64,000 bases of DNA from Ilyomonas sp963790435 (GCA_963790435.1 CAWBOI010000003.1:62001-126000), one strand, 5' to 3'. Shown: positions 44,606 to 53,238, counted from the first letter of the stretch. A program made the numbers and translations. Notes: generated by a model not told the origin, from the letters alone.

Positions 44606-46060
44606 TCACACGTTTCCGATGCACAAATACTTGATTGTTAAAAATTCATCCATTCCATAGCGGCTGCCTTCTCTGCCATAGCCGCTTTGCTTTACACCGC
44701 CAAACGGCGCTTCAGCCGTCGAAATCAAGCCTTCATTGATACCAATCATGCCGTATTGCAAGCCCTCGGCAACACGCCAGGCTTTTGAAATGTTCTGCGT
44801 AAAAAAATAAGCGGCTAAGCCATATTCGGTGGCATTGGCAAGTGCAACAGCTTCTTCTTCGGTATCGAATAAATAGATGGCAGTTACAGGCCCAAAAATT
44901 TCTTCCTTACTCAATTCCATTTCTGCTATGCAATGGGTAAGAATCGTAGGTGGAAAGAACAGGTTTGTTTTTGCCTCTTTTTTTCCACCCAGCACAACCT
45001 GCGCTCCTTTATCAATCGCATCCTGCATCAACCGCTCTACTTTATCAATAGCATCCTGATTGATGAGCGGACCAATCTGCACGTTTTCTTTTGCACCATT
45101 TCCAACCCGCAACGCTTTTACCTTTTCGGTAAATTTGGCAAGGAAAGAAGGATAGATATTTCTCTGCACATACAGCCGGTTGGCGGTCACGCAGGTTTGT
45201 CCACTATTGCGATATTTACTTTCCATTGCGCCTTTTACCGCCACATCAACATCGGCATCATCAAACACAATTACCGGCGCATTTCCACCCAGTTCGAGCG
45301 ACATTTTTTTTACCGTAGAAGAAGACTGTTGCATTAAAATTCTGCCCACTTCTGTTGAGCCGGTAAACGAAACTTTAGCAACCGCAGGATGCGTGGTGAG
45401 CACCTCTCCTACTGCCGCCGCTTGCGTTGTTGGCAGCACGTTTAACACACCATCGGGCAAGCCCGCTTCTTTTGCCAACTGCGCCAACGCCAATGCACAT
45501 AGGGGCGTGTCTTCGGCTGGTTTTACCACAACGGTGCAGCCTGCAGCCAATGCGGGTGCTATCTTTCGGGTGATCATGGCAATGGGAAAATTCCACGGTG
45601 TGATGGCGGCTACCACGCCAATGGGTTGCTTTATCGTAAGCATTCTTTTATTGGCTGAAGGCGAAGGAATCACATCGCCATACGTGCGCCGCGCTTCTTC
45701 GGCAAACCATTCAACAAATGAGGCACCGTACTGTACTTCGCCTTTTGCTTCTGCCAATGGCTTGCCTTGTTCGGAGGTTAGTAACAAAGCCAGGTCATCT
45801 TCATTTTGTATAATTAAATCAAACCATTTTCGCAAGATGCCCGAACGTTTTTTGGCGGTTTCTTTACTCCAATTCTCAAGTGCTTTCGCTGCTGCTTCAA
45901 TCGCCCCATTTGTTTCATCAGCGCCCGCATCGGCAACCGTTGCAATGAGCGAACCATCCGCCGGATTGAACACTTCAAACGTTTGGTTTGTTGAAGCATC
46001 CATCCATTGATTATTGATGAAGATTTTGTTTTGTAGCAAAGATGGATTGGTTAGCTGCAT
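44606..46060 (-). CDS. gabD: NAD(P)-dependent succinate-semialdehyde dehydrogenase
   Basis: A 484-residue aldehyde dehydrogenase that oxidises succinate semialdehyde to succinate, linking 4-aminobutyrate breakdown to the TCA cycle. Landmarks: TPWNFPIAMITRKIAPALAA (cofactor pocket), SFTGSTEVGR, the general-base glutamate in LELGGNAPVIVFDDADV and the nucleophile cysteine in RNSGQTCVTANR. The C-terminus EAPFGGVKQSGYGREGSRYG is typical of GabD and related semialdehyde dehydrogenases. A copy of the 11-mer encodes EAKTN within the protein (44964). Exact aldehyde specificity is inferred from overall similarity. It stands alone. Confidence 0.88.
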   Translation of the reverse strand: MQLTNPSLLQNKIFINNQWMDASTNQTFEVFNPADGSLIATVADAGADETNGAIEAAAKALENWSKETAKKRSGILRKWFDLIIQNEDDLALLLTSEQGKPLAEAKGEVQYGASFVEWFAEEARRTYGDVIPSPSANKRMLTIKQPIGVVAAITPWNFPIAMITRKIAPALAAGCTVVVKPAEDTPLCALALAQLAKEAGLPDGVLNVLPTTQAAAVGEVLTTHPAVAKVSFTGSTEVGRILMQQSSSTVKKMSLELGGNAPVIVFDDADVDVAVKGAMESKYRNSGQTCVTANRLYVQRNIYPSFLAKFTEKVKALRVGNGAKENVQIGPLINQDAIDKVERLMQDAIDKGAQVVLGGKKEAKTNLFFPPTILTHCIAEMELSKEEIFGPVTAIYLFDTEEEAVALANATEYGLAAYFFTQNISKAWRVAEGLQYGMIGINEGLISTAEAPFGGVKQSGYGREGSRYGMDEFLTIKYLCIGNV

Positions 46061-46177
46061 TATATTTTTTCACAAAATTAGAAAGGAATATGAGCGAAGG
46101 AACGTTATAATTTGTTTGCGCAGCACATTGATAACGGTGTTATACCTTCATGCCATTGCACATCAAATTTTCGATTT

Positions 46178-46972
46178 ATGAAAGCTCATTTTGTTCTTTT
46201 GTTTTTGTGCATTTTTTCAATAGCTCATGCACAGGATAGTAGCACCATCAATGCTGCCAGTATGCGTTTGCTGCAGCCGGTGTTGTGGCAACAAACAGCA
46301 GCCGAGTACCGCGCTTTGTGTTACCAGGCTTATAATGTGGCTGCACTACGTCTGCAACAAATGCCCCGCAAAACCAAACGCAAAAAGAACGTTGCTATCA
46401 TCACCGATATTGATGAAACCATTTTTGATAACGGTCCTTTTGAAGCGCAATTGGTGAAAAACAATGTTTCATATTCTGATGCGTTTTGGAAACAATGGGT
46501 TGATAAATCGGAAGCCGCTGCAGTGCCCGGCGCAGTTGATTTTTTTATAGAAGCAAAACAAAAAGGCATTCATGTTTTTTATATTAGCAACCGCGATTCG
46601 GCTTCGATTGGCGCAACTCTTATCAACCTGAAACATGCCCATTTTCCTGATGCCGACAGTGCGCATTTACTGTTTAAAACCACCACATCATCAAAAGAAA
46701 GCAGACGGCAACAGGTAATGAAGAAATACAATGTACTGATGTTGTTAGGAGATAACTTGGCTGATTTTAGTTTTGTTTTTGAGCATAAAACAATAGCTGA
46801 GCGTTTTTCCGAAACCAATAGTGCAAAAGTGGAATGGGGAAAGAAATTTATTGTGTTGCCCAACCTGATGTATGGCGATTGGGAAAGTGCGTGGTACAAC
46901 TATCGCTACGATGTAAAAGAAGCGCAAAAACAAACGATATTTTTTAGTTTGTTGAAAGGTTTTTTATTTTAG
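46178..46972 (+). CDS. HAD acid phosphatase / 5'-nucleotidase, e(P4)-like, secreted
   Basis: A 264-residue exported phosphatase of the HAD class B/C (acid phosphatase, lipoprotein e(P4)) family, which takes phosphate from nucleotides such as NMN outside the inner membrane. The start at 46178 gives a signal peptide ending SIAHAQ. It lacks the lipobox of true e(P4). Motif I is VAIITDIDETIFDN with the nucleophile aspartate, motif II FYISNRDS, and motif III/IV KKYNVLMLLGDNLADF. WQQTAAEYRALCYQAYNVAALRL is the usual cap helix. A copy of the 11-mer encodes the QKQ near the C-terminus. It is a single gene divergent from gabD. Confidence 0.88.
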   Translation: MKAHFVLLFLCIFSIAHAQDSSTINAASMRLLQPVLWQQTAAEYRALCYQAYNVAALRLQQMPRKTKRKKNVAIITDIDETIFDNGPFEAQLVKNNVSYSDAFWKQWVDKSEAAAVPGAVDFFIEAKQKGIHVFYISNRDSASIGATLINLKHAHFPDADSAHLLFKTTTSSKESRRQQVMKKYNVLMLLGDNLADFSFVFEHKTIAERFSETNSAKVEWGKKFIVLPNLMYGDWESAWYNYRYDVKEAQKQTIFFSLLKGFLF

Positions 46973-46987
46973 AAATGATTGAAGTTA

Positions 46988-47383
46988 TCATGTTAAATAT
47001 GTCAATAAAAACACTCCGCTAAAATATGCCCAAAGGATTGAAAGCAAAACGTGAATGATAGTTTCAAACATTTTCCCTTTCCAAAGGAAAGATGAATAAC
47101 CAAAGAACTGAATGAACAACCTTATCAACCAAAACAGACTTAATCCAAGTGAAATCTTTTTACCAAGATTTGTTGTGGCAAGTTCAGAGGCAGATGTGAA
47201 GCAAAGAACACCTATCAGAAAAACCATCAAAGCAATAAAAAAGGTATGCACATACATCATTTGTCGGTTGATAGGACTTACATGACTCAATTCTATTTTC
47301 CATTTGAAGTATGCTGGAAAGACTATATGCAACAATGCCAACAACACCAGCAAAACACCGACTATTTTAAGATGCAGTTCCAT
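46988..47383 (-). CDS. Four-helix membrane protein (operon gene 4)
   Basis: A 131-residue integral membrane protein with four hydrophobic helices: IVGVLLVLLALLHIVF, YVHTFFIALMVFLIGVLCF, ISLGLSLFWLIRLFIQFF and IIHVLLSILWAYFSGVFLL. A histidine lies in the first helix and FFGYSSFLWKGK between helices 3 and 4. I do not recognise a family. Its first 17 bases overlap the end of the methyltransferase gene, so it is translationally coupled as the last of four genes. Confidence 0.7.
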   Translation of the reverse strand: MELHLKIVGVLLVLLALLHIVFPAYFKWKIELSHVSPINRQMMYVHTFFIALMVFLIGVLCFTSASELATTNLGKKISLGLSLFWLIRLFIQFFGYSSFLWKGKMFETIIHVLLSILWAYFSGVFLLTYLT

Positions 47384-48131
47384 TCTTCACAAGAATAAAT
47401 GAGGTGATAAAGGGTGTGATCTTTATTTCTTTTGAAACGTTCAATTCCGCCAACCGAAATGTATTGAGCCAGGTTGCCTTTGAATAGAAATGAAAGAACC
47501 CAATATTGTAAGCAAAAAAATTGGCTGTATCTCTCAGATGTTCTGTTACAACAACATTTCCTGTAGGTTTTAAAACACGGTGCAACTCTTTAAAAAAGGC
47601 AACTCTTTCTTTTTCATTTCTGATTTCGTGTGCAGAAAAAATGGTAAAAATTTTATCTGCTGAACTATCTTGAAAGGATAAATGGCTGGTACTTATCCGT
47701 TGTGTTTTTGGAAAAGGCGGATATGCTTTTCTTGCTCTCTTAATTGAAACTTCCGTATGCTTTGTAGCGTCATAAAAATCTGCAACGAATAACTCGCAGT
47801 TCGCAAACCTATTTGTAAGCAAATAGCTTGTTTCGTCAAAACCTGCATTGATATTAATGATTCTTTCTTTTGCCTCATTTTTTAAGTCGCTCAACCATGA
47901 AAATTCATACAAGTTTGAGAAGTCGTATATGTAAACTGAAACAGCTAAAGAAATAATTGTTGAGCAAATGATAAGAAATACAAAAACGCTACCTATTACG
48001 CTTAAATAAGTAAAGTAATGCCCGATGACAAAAATGAATACAATGATTGAGGCAGCCAACACATAAAAATGCCAGTTGAAACGGATAATATTCAGCACGC
48101 CCTGAAATGGTTTTCTTATGCTGCTTTCCAT
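47367..48131 (-). CDS. Membrane-anchored SAM methyltransferase (operon gene 3)
   Basis: A 254-residue protein with two N-terminal membrane helices (YVLAASIIVFIFVIGHYF and IGSVFVFLIICSTIISLAV) and a cytoplasmic class I methyltransferase domain. Motif I is atypical (RIININAGFDETSYLL in place of the glycine-rich loop). CELFVADFYDATKHTE is motif II, DKIFTIFSAHEIRNEKERVA motif IV and ELHRVLKPTGNVVVTEHL motif V. A membrane anchor suggests a lipid or quinone-like substrate, which is inference. It overlaps the DUF2071 gene upstream by 16 bases and the membrane-protein gene downstream by 17. Confidence 0.78.
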   Translation of the reverse strand: MESSIRKPFQGVLNIIRFNWHFYVLAASIIVFIFVIGHYFTYLSVIGSVFVFLIICSTIISLAVSVYIYDFSNLYEFSWLSDLKNEAKERIININAGFDETSYLLTNRFANCELFVADFYDATKHTEVSIKRARKAYPPFPKTQRISTSHLSFQDSSADKIFTIFSAHEIRNEKERVAFFKELHRVLKPTGNVVVTEHLRDTANFFAYNIGFFHFYSKATWLNTFRLAELNVSKEIKITPFITSFILVKNGTAS

Positions 48132-48862
48132 AATTCAAGTTTGCCTTTTTTCCAGTGATAAGGAATGTTTTCAATAACAAAAGCGCTAGCCAGTTTTATT
48201 TCCTGCAAGTTAATTTCATTTAAAAAAGAAAAGTTGTAATCAATAACATGCAATGGTTTAGGTGTCCAGTTCTCCCGTACTCCTTCAATAATCAAAACTT
48301 CTTTTGTTTCTGGAATATAAGTAAAAGTAAAAGGCAAAGGACCGGCAAATCTCCTTGCTTCTTTCCATTCCCGAAAAGGCGAACCATAAGGTAATGCAAT
48401 GTTTTCCTTATCCGTAGTTTCAACTACAACATGGAAATCAGAGTTTGCGGAGCTAAATTTTAAAGTACCGTTTTGCTTTGTCTGATGAATATCTGTAGTT
48501 GTATAGTTGTAATGCGTAAAAATGTTTCCAAATAACTCCATTCTCTTTTTGTCAGTTTCCGATTTAAGAATGTACAAACCTTTTAATCGTTTGCCGGCAC
48601 TGTTTGTATATCGAACAAACACGCGATAACCAATTAGAAAAAAGTCGTTACCAAAAAAGGTTGGAAAGCCTTTGGGTCTTAAATCTTTTGTTTGCACCAT
48701 TGCAACGGCGACAAATGCCCAATCGTTATTAAACGTGTCCAATTCCAAACAAGGCGGAATAAAGCTCTGAATTTTATCTTTTGGAATGGCAAAAGTGAGA
48801 ACAAGTGAACTCTCAAAAAAAGCTTCAATGGCAAAAGGATGATTTTTTAAAAAAGAAAACAT
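48116..48862 (-). CDS. DUF2071-family protein (operon gene 2)
   Basis: A 248-residue soluble protein resembling DUF2071/YqjF, with an acetoacetate-decarboxylase-like fold. Family-like features are AIPKDKIQSFIPPCLELDTF, WAFVAVAMVQTKDLRPKGFP, FLIGYRVFVRYTNSAGKRLK and LPYGSPFREWKEARRFAGPLP. The biochemical activity of the family is not known. It overlaps the methyltransferase gene and lies one base after the DoxX-like gene. Confidence 0.78.
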   Translation of the reverse strand: MFSFLKNHPFAIEAFFESSLVLTFAIPKDKIQSFIPPCLELDTFNNDWAFVAVAMVQTKDLRPKGFPTFFGNDFFLIGYRVFVRYTNSAGKRLKGLYILKSETDKKRMELFGNIFTHYNYTTTDIHQTKQNGTLKFSSANSDFHVVVETTDKENIALPYGSPFREWKEARRFAGPLPFTFTYIPETKEVLIIEGVRENWTPKPLHVIDYNFSFLNEINLQEIKLASAFVIENIPYHWKKGKLELWKAA

Positions 48863-48863
48863 G

Positions 48864-49253
48864 TTATGACTGCAAAGCTAATTTTTGATTGACATGAAAC
48901 TCGTTATAGTAGATGACAAGAATAAACAGAAAAGCAAAAAAAGCATTTGATCTTCCCCAAAGTAACAGGTTGGGCACGATAATAAATTCTAAAATATTCA
49001 TTGTCGCAATCACAACCATTTGTGTTATTGCGTTAAGTTTTGTGCTGATACCACTTAAAATCCAAACCGCCATTGCAACTTCTGATATTCCAATTAGTAG
49101 TGTGAAAGTTCTTGCGTGATTGCTACCTAAAATAGTTGCCACAATTTCCTGGTGTCGTGGCACAAGGTTCAACACTTTACAAACAAGTCCGTTAATAAGC
49201 CAAACTGTTGCAGTTAAGCAGGTAAATATTTGATGTTTTCTTTTTTCAGTCAT
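48864..49253 (-). CDS. DoxX-like membrane protein (operon gene 1)
   Basis: A 129-residue protein with four membrane helices (starting IFTCLTATVWLINGLVCKVL; later TFTLLIGISEVAMAVWILSG, ITQMVVIATMNILEFIIVP and AFFAFLFILVIYYNEF), matching the DoxX-like family (pfam13781 type). DoxX relatives work with quinones or in redox or detoxification complexes at the membrane. It is the first gene of the four-gene operon that runs to 46988. Confidence 0.78.
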   Translation of the reverse strand: MTEKRKHQIFTCLTATVWLINGLVCKVLNLVPRHQEIVATILGSNHARTFTLLIGISEVAMAVWILSGISTKLNAITQMVVIATMNILEFIIVPNLLLWGRSNAFFAFLFILVIYYNEFHVNQKLALQS

Positions 49254-49276
49254 GGTGAGACTGTCTAATAAAGCTT

Positions 49277-50065
49277 TTAAAAACTAATCAACGACGACAG
49301 TGGATAGCGGTTGTTGCGATACTCCATCATATCTACTTTTATACTGCCTACTTTAATAGGGCTTTCAATTCGAAGGGGAATGTGGTTGCCGTCATCGCTA
49401 ACCCAAACCGTCATTTTTTCACCGCCTTCAAAAATGGTTCCTTTCACCAGCAAAGGCTTAAATTTAATACTTCGAAACTTGCCATATTTGGTTTTGATTT
49501 TTTCTTTTCCCAGGTAACGGATATGAAGATTATACACTTCATTATCGAGAAACATATTGAACGGAATTAAATCGTTCACTTTATAATTGTCGAAATTAAT
49601 ATTGCGTGCGTAATATACCGCACTTATTACATCCTGTATGCAAGTGGGAACATTAAACGTACCTTCCGATGAAACAGCCGTATTCGTCTTTTGATTGAAG
49701 GTTATATTTTCATATTTGGTGTAATTGCCTTCATTCACTCGACGTATAAATTTATAAGGCTGTAAGGTAGCCGTATCGAAAAACGATTCGTACCGGTCGC
49801 GCACTTTAAATAAAAAATCATAGCTGCTGTTGCTGTTGCCCGCTCCCACTACATGATACACCGGCACATTGCCCAGCCGCTCCAGCGTAGTGGTGAACGA
49901 TGCCGTTCCTGCATTCACATAAATGCCAGCCACCGAATAAAAAATACTGTACGTCAATATTTCACCTGCTTTAAAAGCATGATTTCGTAAGCCACAAAAA
50001 TCATCGCCTGCTGTAAGGCGAACACAATTTAGAGTTAGTAATAAAAACAATACAATCCTTCTCAC
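49277..50065 (-). CDS. DUF3108 secreted protein
   Basis: A 262-residue exported protein with a signal peptide (MRRIVLFLLLTLNCVRLTAG) and the DUF3108 beta fold: FKAGEILTYSIFYSVAGIYV near the start, then YHVVGAGNSNSSYDFLFKVR, VWVSDDGNHIPLRIESPIKV and GSIKVDMMEY at the end. These proteins are periplasmic and probably bind a lipid-like ligand; their role is not established. It starts one base after the stop of the UPF0104 gene, so the two are coupled, and a joint role in envelope lipid handling is a reasonable inference. Confidence 0.85.
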   Translation of the reverse strand: MRRIVLFLLLTLNCVRLTAGDDFCGLRNHAFKAGEILTYSIFYSVAGIYVNAGTASFTTTLERLGNVPVYHVVGAGNSNSSYDFLFKVRDRYESFFDTATLQPYKFIRRVNEGNYTKYENITFNQKTNTAVSSEGTFNVPTCIQDVISAVYYARNINFDNYKVNDLIPFNMFLDNEVYNLHIRYLGKEKIKTKYGKFRSIKFKPLLVKGTIFEGGEKMTVWVSDDGNHIPLRIESPIKVGSIKVDMMEYRNNRYPLSSLISF

Positions 50066-50066
50066 G

Positions 50067-51074
50067 CTATTTGTTTCTAAAAATTTTTATGCCCATCAAA
50101 AATAAACTTCCTGCAATGGCAGGTATAATTAAATTTACGATCCAGATAAAGGCTGCTGAAAATACAATGCCAACCGCATTGGCGCTCAATAATCCAAACA
50201 ACTGCCGGCTTACTTCGCCACGCACACCCAACTCGGCAATGTTGGGCACCGATGGAATGGCAGATAAAATAAGCAGCAATACAGCCGTTGCAAATGCAGC
50301 TTCCACCGCAGGCATTTGTACACCAAACAACTGAAACACCAGCCAGTATTGAATAATAAATACGATGTAGCGCAACACCGACAGCAACAAAACTTGTGTT
50401 AATTGTGGCAAACGGAACGCTTCAAGACTTTGTATAAAGATGAGGTGCTTTTGTATAAACGGAATTTTCTCAAACCATCGTGTGAAAGGCGCCATCTGAA
50501 AATAAATTAAGGCAAAAACAACAATAGCGGCTATCACGGCATACAACAATCCGTTCAACCAGATAATAGATAAATTCAGCGGAGAAGCCGTTCCATCCAA
50601 CAACATTTTCTTTAAATAAAAAATTCCTGCCACACCTGCCACTAGTGTAACCAACAACTGGCTGATGCTGCCAATAATGTTTAACGATAATGAGCGCAGC
50701 CGGTTGCCTTCGTGCATGTATAAAGTTCTGCCGGCATACTCGCCCGCCGCTGTAGGAATGAACATAGAAAACGACAAACCCGAAAATACTGCTTTGCAAG
50801 CTGTGAGCATAGAAACAGGTTGCACAGGCTTCATCAGCATCTTCCATTTGGCAGCTTCCAGCATCCAGTTGGTGATCATTAAAATGAACAAAAACAAAAG
50901 AAGGACGCGATTGTTTTTATTAAACGCATCGGCAAAAATGGTTTGTATTTGCTGCCACGAATATTGATGTTTTATTTTATGGTAAATAGACCATGATAAA
51001 ATAATGAATAATAGGGGACCAATAATAAAATTCAATACTCTTTTATAACGCCGCCTCAACTTTATTTTTTTCAA
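50067..51074 (-). CDS. UPF0104/lysylphosphatidylglycerol synthase TM-region protein
   Basis: An integral membrane protein of about 335 residues with eight or so helices, matching the LPG_synthase_TM/UPF0104 family of lipid flippase-like proteins. KKIKLRRRYKRVLNFIIGPL leads into helix 1. MLTACKAVFSGLSFSMFIPTAAGEYAGRTLYM and AIPSVPNIAELGVRGEVSRQLFG are family-like blocks. No ATG suits the start. I take the TTG at 51074. The frame stays open to 51173, but that extension lies over the start of ruvC and its RuvC-coding bases. It is coupled to the DUF3108 gene. Confidence 0.78.
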   Translation of the reverse strand: MKKIKLRRRYKRVLNFIIGPLLFIILSWSIYHKIKHQYSWQQIQTIFADAFNKNNRVLLLFLFILMITNWMLEAAKWKMLMKPVQPVSMLTACKAVFSGLSFSMFIPTAAGEYAGRTLYMHEGNRLRSLSLNIIGSISQLLVTLVAGVAGIFYLKKMLLDGTASPLNLSIIWLNGLLYAVIAAIVVFALIYFQMAPFTRWFEKIPFIQKHLIFIQSLEAFRLPQLTQVLLLSVLRYIVFIIQYWLVFQLFGVQMPAVEAAFATAVLLLILSAIPSVPNIAELGVRGEVSRQLFGLLSANAVGIVFSAAFIWIVNLIIPAIAGSLFLMGIKIFRNK

Positions 51075-51132
51075 ACGTACTGTAAAAATAGTTGCGGTGT
51101 TATCTACCTTCGTTGTTACTTCGCATTTGCAA

Positions 51133-51687
51133 ATGAGAAATGAAGAGATTATTTTAGGAATTGACCCTGGCACCCTGATGATGGGTTATGCTGTTGTAAG
51201 AGTTGTGGGCAACAAACCCAAATTGCTTATTATGGATGTGCTGAAGTTAAGCAGCCAGAAAGACATTTATCAGCGCCTGCAGATGATACATCAAAAAGTA
51301 GTGCATTTAATAAACGAATATGGCCCTACCACATTTGCCATTGAAGCTCCTTTTTTTGGTAAGAACGTACAAAGCATGTTGAAGCTGGGACGCGCACAGG
51401 GTGTAGCCATTGCTGCTGCTATGCAAGGCTCGTTACCTGTTACCGAATACTCGCCACGCAAAGTGAAACAATCGGTAGCAGGCAATGGAAATGCAGATAA
51501 AGAACAGGTTTGGAAAATGCTGCAACAACTGCTGCAACTTACCGAACAGCCTGCGCACTTTGATGCTACTGATGCACTGGCAGTTGCGCTTTGCCATCAT
51601 TATCAAACTTCATCAGTGCTATCAAAAGGCACAAAGCAATTCAGTAGTTGGGAAGATTTTATAGTGAAGAATGAAGAGAGATGGTAA
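51133..51687 (+). CDS. ruvC: Crossover junction endodeoxyribonuclease RuvC
   Basis: A 184-residue nuclease that resolves Holliday junctions with RuvAB. The catalytic acidic residues are in LGIDPGTLMMGYAVV (D11), FAIEAPFFGKN, and HFDATDALAVALCHH (two aspartates). EYSPRKVKQSVAGNGNADKEQV is the DNA-contact region. The ATG at 51133 is chosen because it lies directly before EEIILGIDPG. The length is normal. ruvC stands alone, divergent from the UPF0104 gene, with ruvA/B elsewhere. Confidence 0.95.
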   Translation: MRNEEIILGIDPGTLMMGYAVVRVVGNKPKLLIMDVLKLSSQKDIYQRLQMIHQKVVHLINEYGPTTFAIEAPFFGKNVQSMLKLGRAQGVAIAAAMQGSLPVTEYSPRKVKQSVAGNGNADKEQVWKMLQQLLQLTEQPAHFDATDALAVALCHHYQTSSVLSKGTKQFSSWEDFIVKNEERW

Positions 51688-51729
51688 AGAAATAAAACTG
51701 AATTTATTAAAACCATTCAATTTAAAAAT

Positions 51730-52078
51730 ATGAAACGCTTAATTCTGCTCCATTTGTTTTTGCTCATTTTTTTATCGTTTGCTTTTGCGCAGAAAAAAGT
51801 GGATAGATATTGCTATGTGAATGTTGACATTAAAGGACCATTAACCAAACAAAATGTACATTTCTATTTTGGAAATGATGACAGTTTGTTTTCGTTTAAA
51901 GATAGCAATGAACTTATTAAATTAAAAATGGTTAATAAACTTACATAAGCCGCTGATGTTTTAAATTATATAAGCAATCTGGGCTGGAAATTGATAGTTG
52001 CTTATTCTTCTCCATTCCGTTAATGATCCAACATTACTTTATTTCAAAAAGGAGTTTGACGCAAGCGAACTAAAATAA
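51730..52078 (+). pseudogene. Small secreted protein, broken by a stop and a frameshift
   Basis: A signal peptide (KRLILLHLFLLIFLSFAFAQ) leads a mature part DRYCYVNVDIKGPLTKQ, which ends at TAA 51946-51948. The same frame continues past this stop as AADVLNYISNLGWKLIVAYS to 52019. After a one-base shift, DPTLLYFKKEFDASELK runs to TAA at 52076-52078. Together these restore a protein of about 115 residues like the 'DALNYM...GWEFVQAY' secreted hypotheticals that I know from Bacteroidota. So one nonsense and one frameshift mutation. A copy of the 11-mer lies in the leader. Confidence 0.65.
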
Positions 52079-52088
52079 TTGTAAACTT

Positions 52089-52478
52089 TTACAACGCACT
52101 CACAATCTTCTCCTGAATCTCTTGCATTTCCTCTTTACTCAACGATAATTTCCCTCTTGTAAAATTAATATCATTTGCATTGTTGATAGGCATCAGGTGC
52201 ACATGCGCGTGCGGCACTTCAATGCCAATGACCGAGATGCCACAACGGTTGCAATTGAATGTTTTTTCAATGGCTTTCGCAATCGGTTTTGCAAATACCA
52301 GTATTTCAGAAAGATAATCATCGCTCAGATCAAACAGTTTATCTACTTCAATTTTCGGCACTACCAATACATGACCTTTTACCAACGGATAGACATCTAA
52401 AAAAGAGAGGAATCGGTCGTTTTCTTTTATCTTGTAAGAAGGCAATTCGCCGTTTATAACTTTTGAAAAAATGGTCAT
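52089..52478 (-). CDS. HIT-family hydrolase
   Basis: A 129-residue histidine-triad protein, a nucleotide-binding hydrolase of the HINT/AMP-lysine hydrolase branch. The triad is HAHVHLMPI with the catalytic histidine, preceded by the strand GISVIGIEVP. FSKVINGELPSYKIKENDRF and HVLVVPKIEVDKLFDL are typical N-terminal blocks. The ATG at 52478 is chosen. The small upstream extension is translated from a copy of the 11-mer in the leader (52487). Confidence 0.92.
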   Translation of the reverse strand: MTIFSKVINGELPSYKIKENDRFLSFLDVYPLVKGHVLVVPKIEVDKLFDLSDDYLSEILVFAKPIAKAIEKTFNCNRCGISVIGIEVPHAHVHLMPINNANDINFTRGKLSLSKEEMQEIQEKIVSAL

Positions 52479-52516
52479 AACCAAAGTTTGTTTTTGCAAA
52501 GAAAATGAATAAACAA

Positions 52517-52544
52517 AAAAAGCGACCCCAAAGAAGTCGCTTTT
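52517..52544 (-). terminator. Terminator after the 31-aa gene
   Basis: AAAAAGCGAC and GTCGCTTTT pair around CCCAAAGAA. On the minus strand it ends in a T-run 23 bases after the stop of the small membrane protein. Confidence 0.8.
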
Positions 52545-52566
52545 ATAACTTTTGAAAATGATTCAG

Positions 52567-52662
52567 TTAACTGTTTTCTTCAATCATTGTTGTGCGTAAG
52601 TAAAACATCAAACCCACAATTGCTGCGCCTGCAATGATGGAAGCAATGAATAATTTTTTCAT
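52567..52662 (-). CDS. 31-aa single-helix membrane protein
   Basis: A short frame from ATG at 52662 to TAA at 52567: MKKLFIASIIAGAAIVGLMF, then YLRTTMIEENS. It is one hydrophobic helix with a basic N-terminus and a charged C-terminus, followed at once by a terminator. The gene-like layout (start, helix, stop, hairpin) supports it. Small membrane proteins of this sort are usually missed. The function is unknown. Confidence 0.65.
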   Translation of the reverse strand: MKKLFIASIIAGAAIVGLMFYLRTTMIEENS

Positions 52663-52707
52663 GATGATCAATTTTTGTTTTTCAAAACAAGCTTTATACC
52701 ATTTGAG

Positions 52708-52742
52708 GGTTCAAGAGTCAGGAAACAAGATTCAAGACAATT
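52708..52742. repeat. Second TTCAAG repeat copy
   Basis: GGTTCAAGAGTCAGGAAACA continues AGATTCAAGACAA. It resembles the repeat at 33164-33247. Next to it, ATTAACCATTAACAAT (from about 52746) also occurs near 62232, before the aldo/keto reductase gene. Confidence 0.55.
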
Positions 52743-52764
52743 AAACATTAACCATTAACAATCA

Positions 52765-53238
52765 TCAAATACTAATGTCCATCACTTTAAATTTCATCAT
52801 GCCGTTGGGCGCAATCACTTCGGCAACATCGCCTTTGTGTTTGCCCAGCAAGCCTTTGCCAATCGGCGATGTAACCGAAATTTTACCCAATTTCAAATCG
52901 GCTTCTTTTTCACCAACAATCTGGTAAGTAACCGTTTTTTTGGTTGCCACATTGGTAATGGTAACCTTGGTAAGAATAGAAACTTTACTGGTGTCAATTT
53001 CGCTCGCATCTACAATTCTCGCAATGGCTATCTGACCTTCTAACTGTGCCATTTTAGCTTCTAAAATTCCCTGTGCTTCTTTGGCTGCATCATATTCAGC
53101 ATTCTCTTTCAAATCGCCTTTTTCGCGGGCTTCCGCAATGGCTCTCGAAGCTGCCGGTCGCTGCACGGCTTTCATTTCCTGAAGTTCTGCGCGCATTTTT
53201 TCAAAGGTTTCCTTTGATACATACATGACGTCGCTCAT
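52765..53238 (-). CDS. greA: Transcription elongation factor GreA
   Basis: A 157-residue factor that rescues backtracked RNA polymerase by stimulating transcript cleavage. The coiled-coil N-terminal domain runs from YVSKETFEKMRAELQEMK to the tip, where the acidic residues of GDLKENAEYDAAKEAQG reach the active site. The C-terminal FKBP-like domain ends TSPIGKGLLGKHKGDVAEV and KFKVMDI. The start at 53238 (MSDVMYVSK) is preferred. The frame upstream of it is unlikely to be coding. Confidence 0.95.
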   Translation of the reverse strand: MSDVMYVSKETFEKMRAELQEMKAVQRPAASRAIAEAREKGDLKENAEYDAAKEAQGILEAKMAQLEGQIAIARIVDASEIDTSKVSILTKVTITNVATKKTVTYQIVGEKEADLKLGKISVTSPIGKGLLGKHKGDVAEVIAPNGMMKFKVMDISI

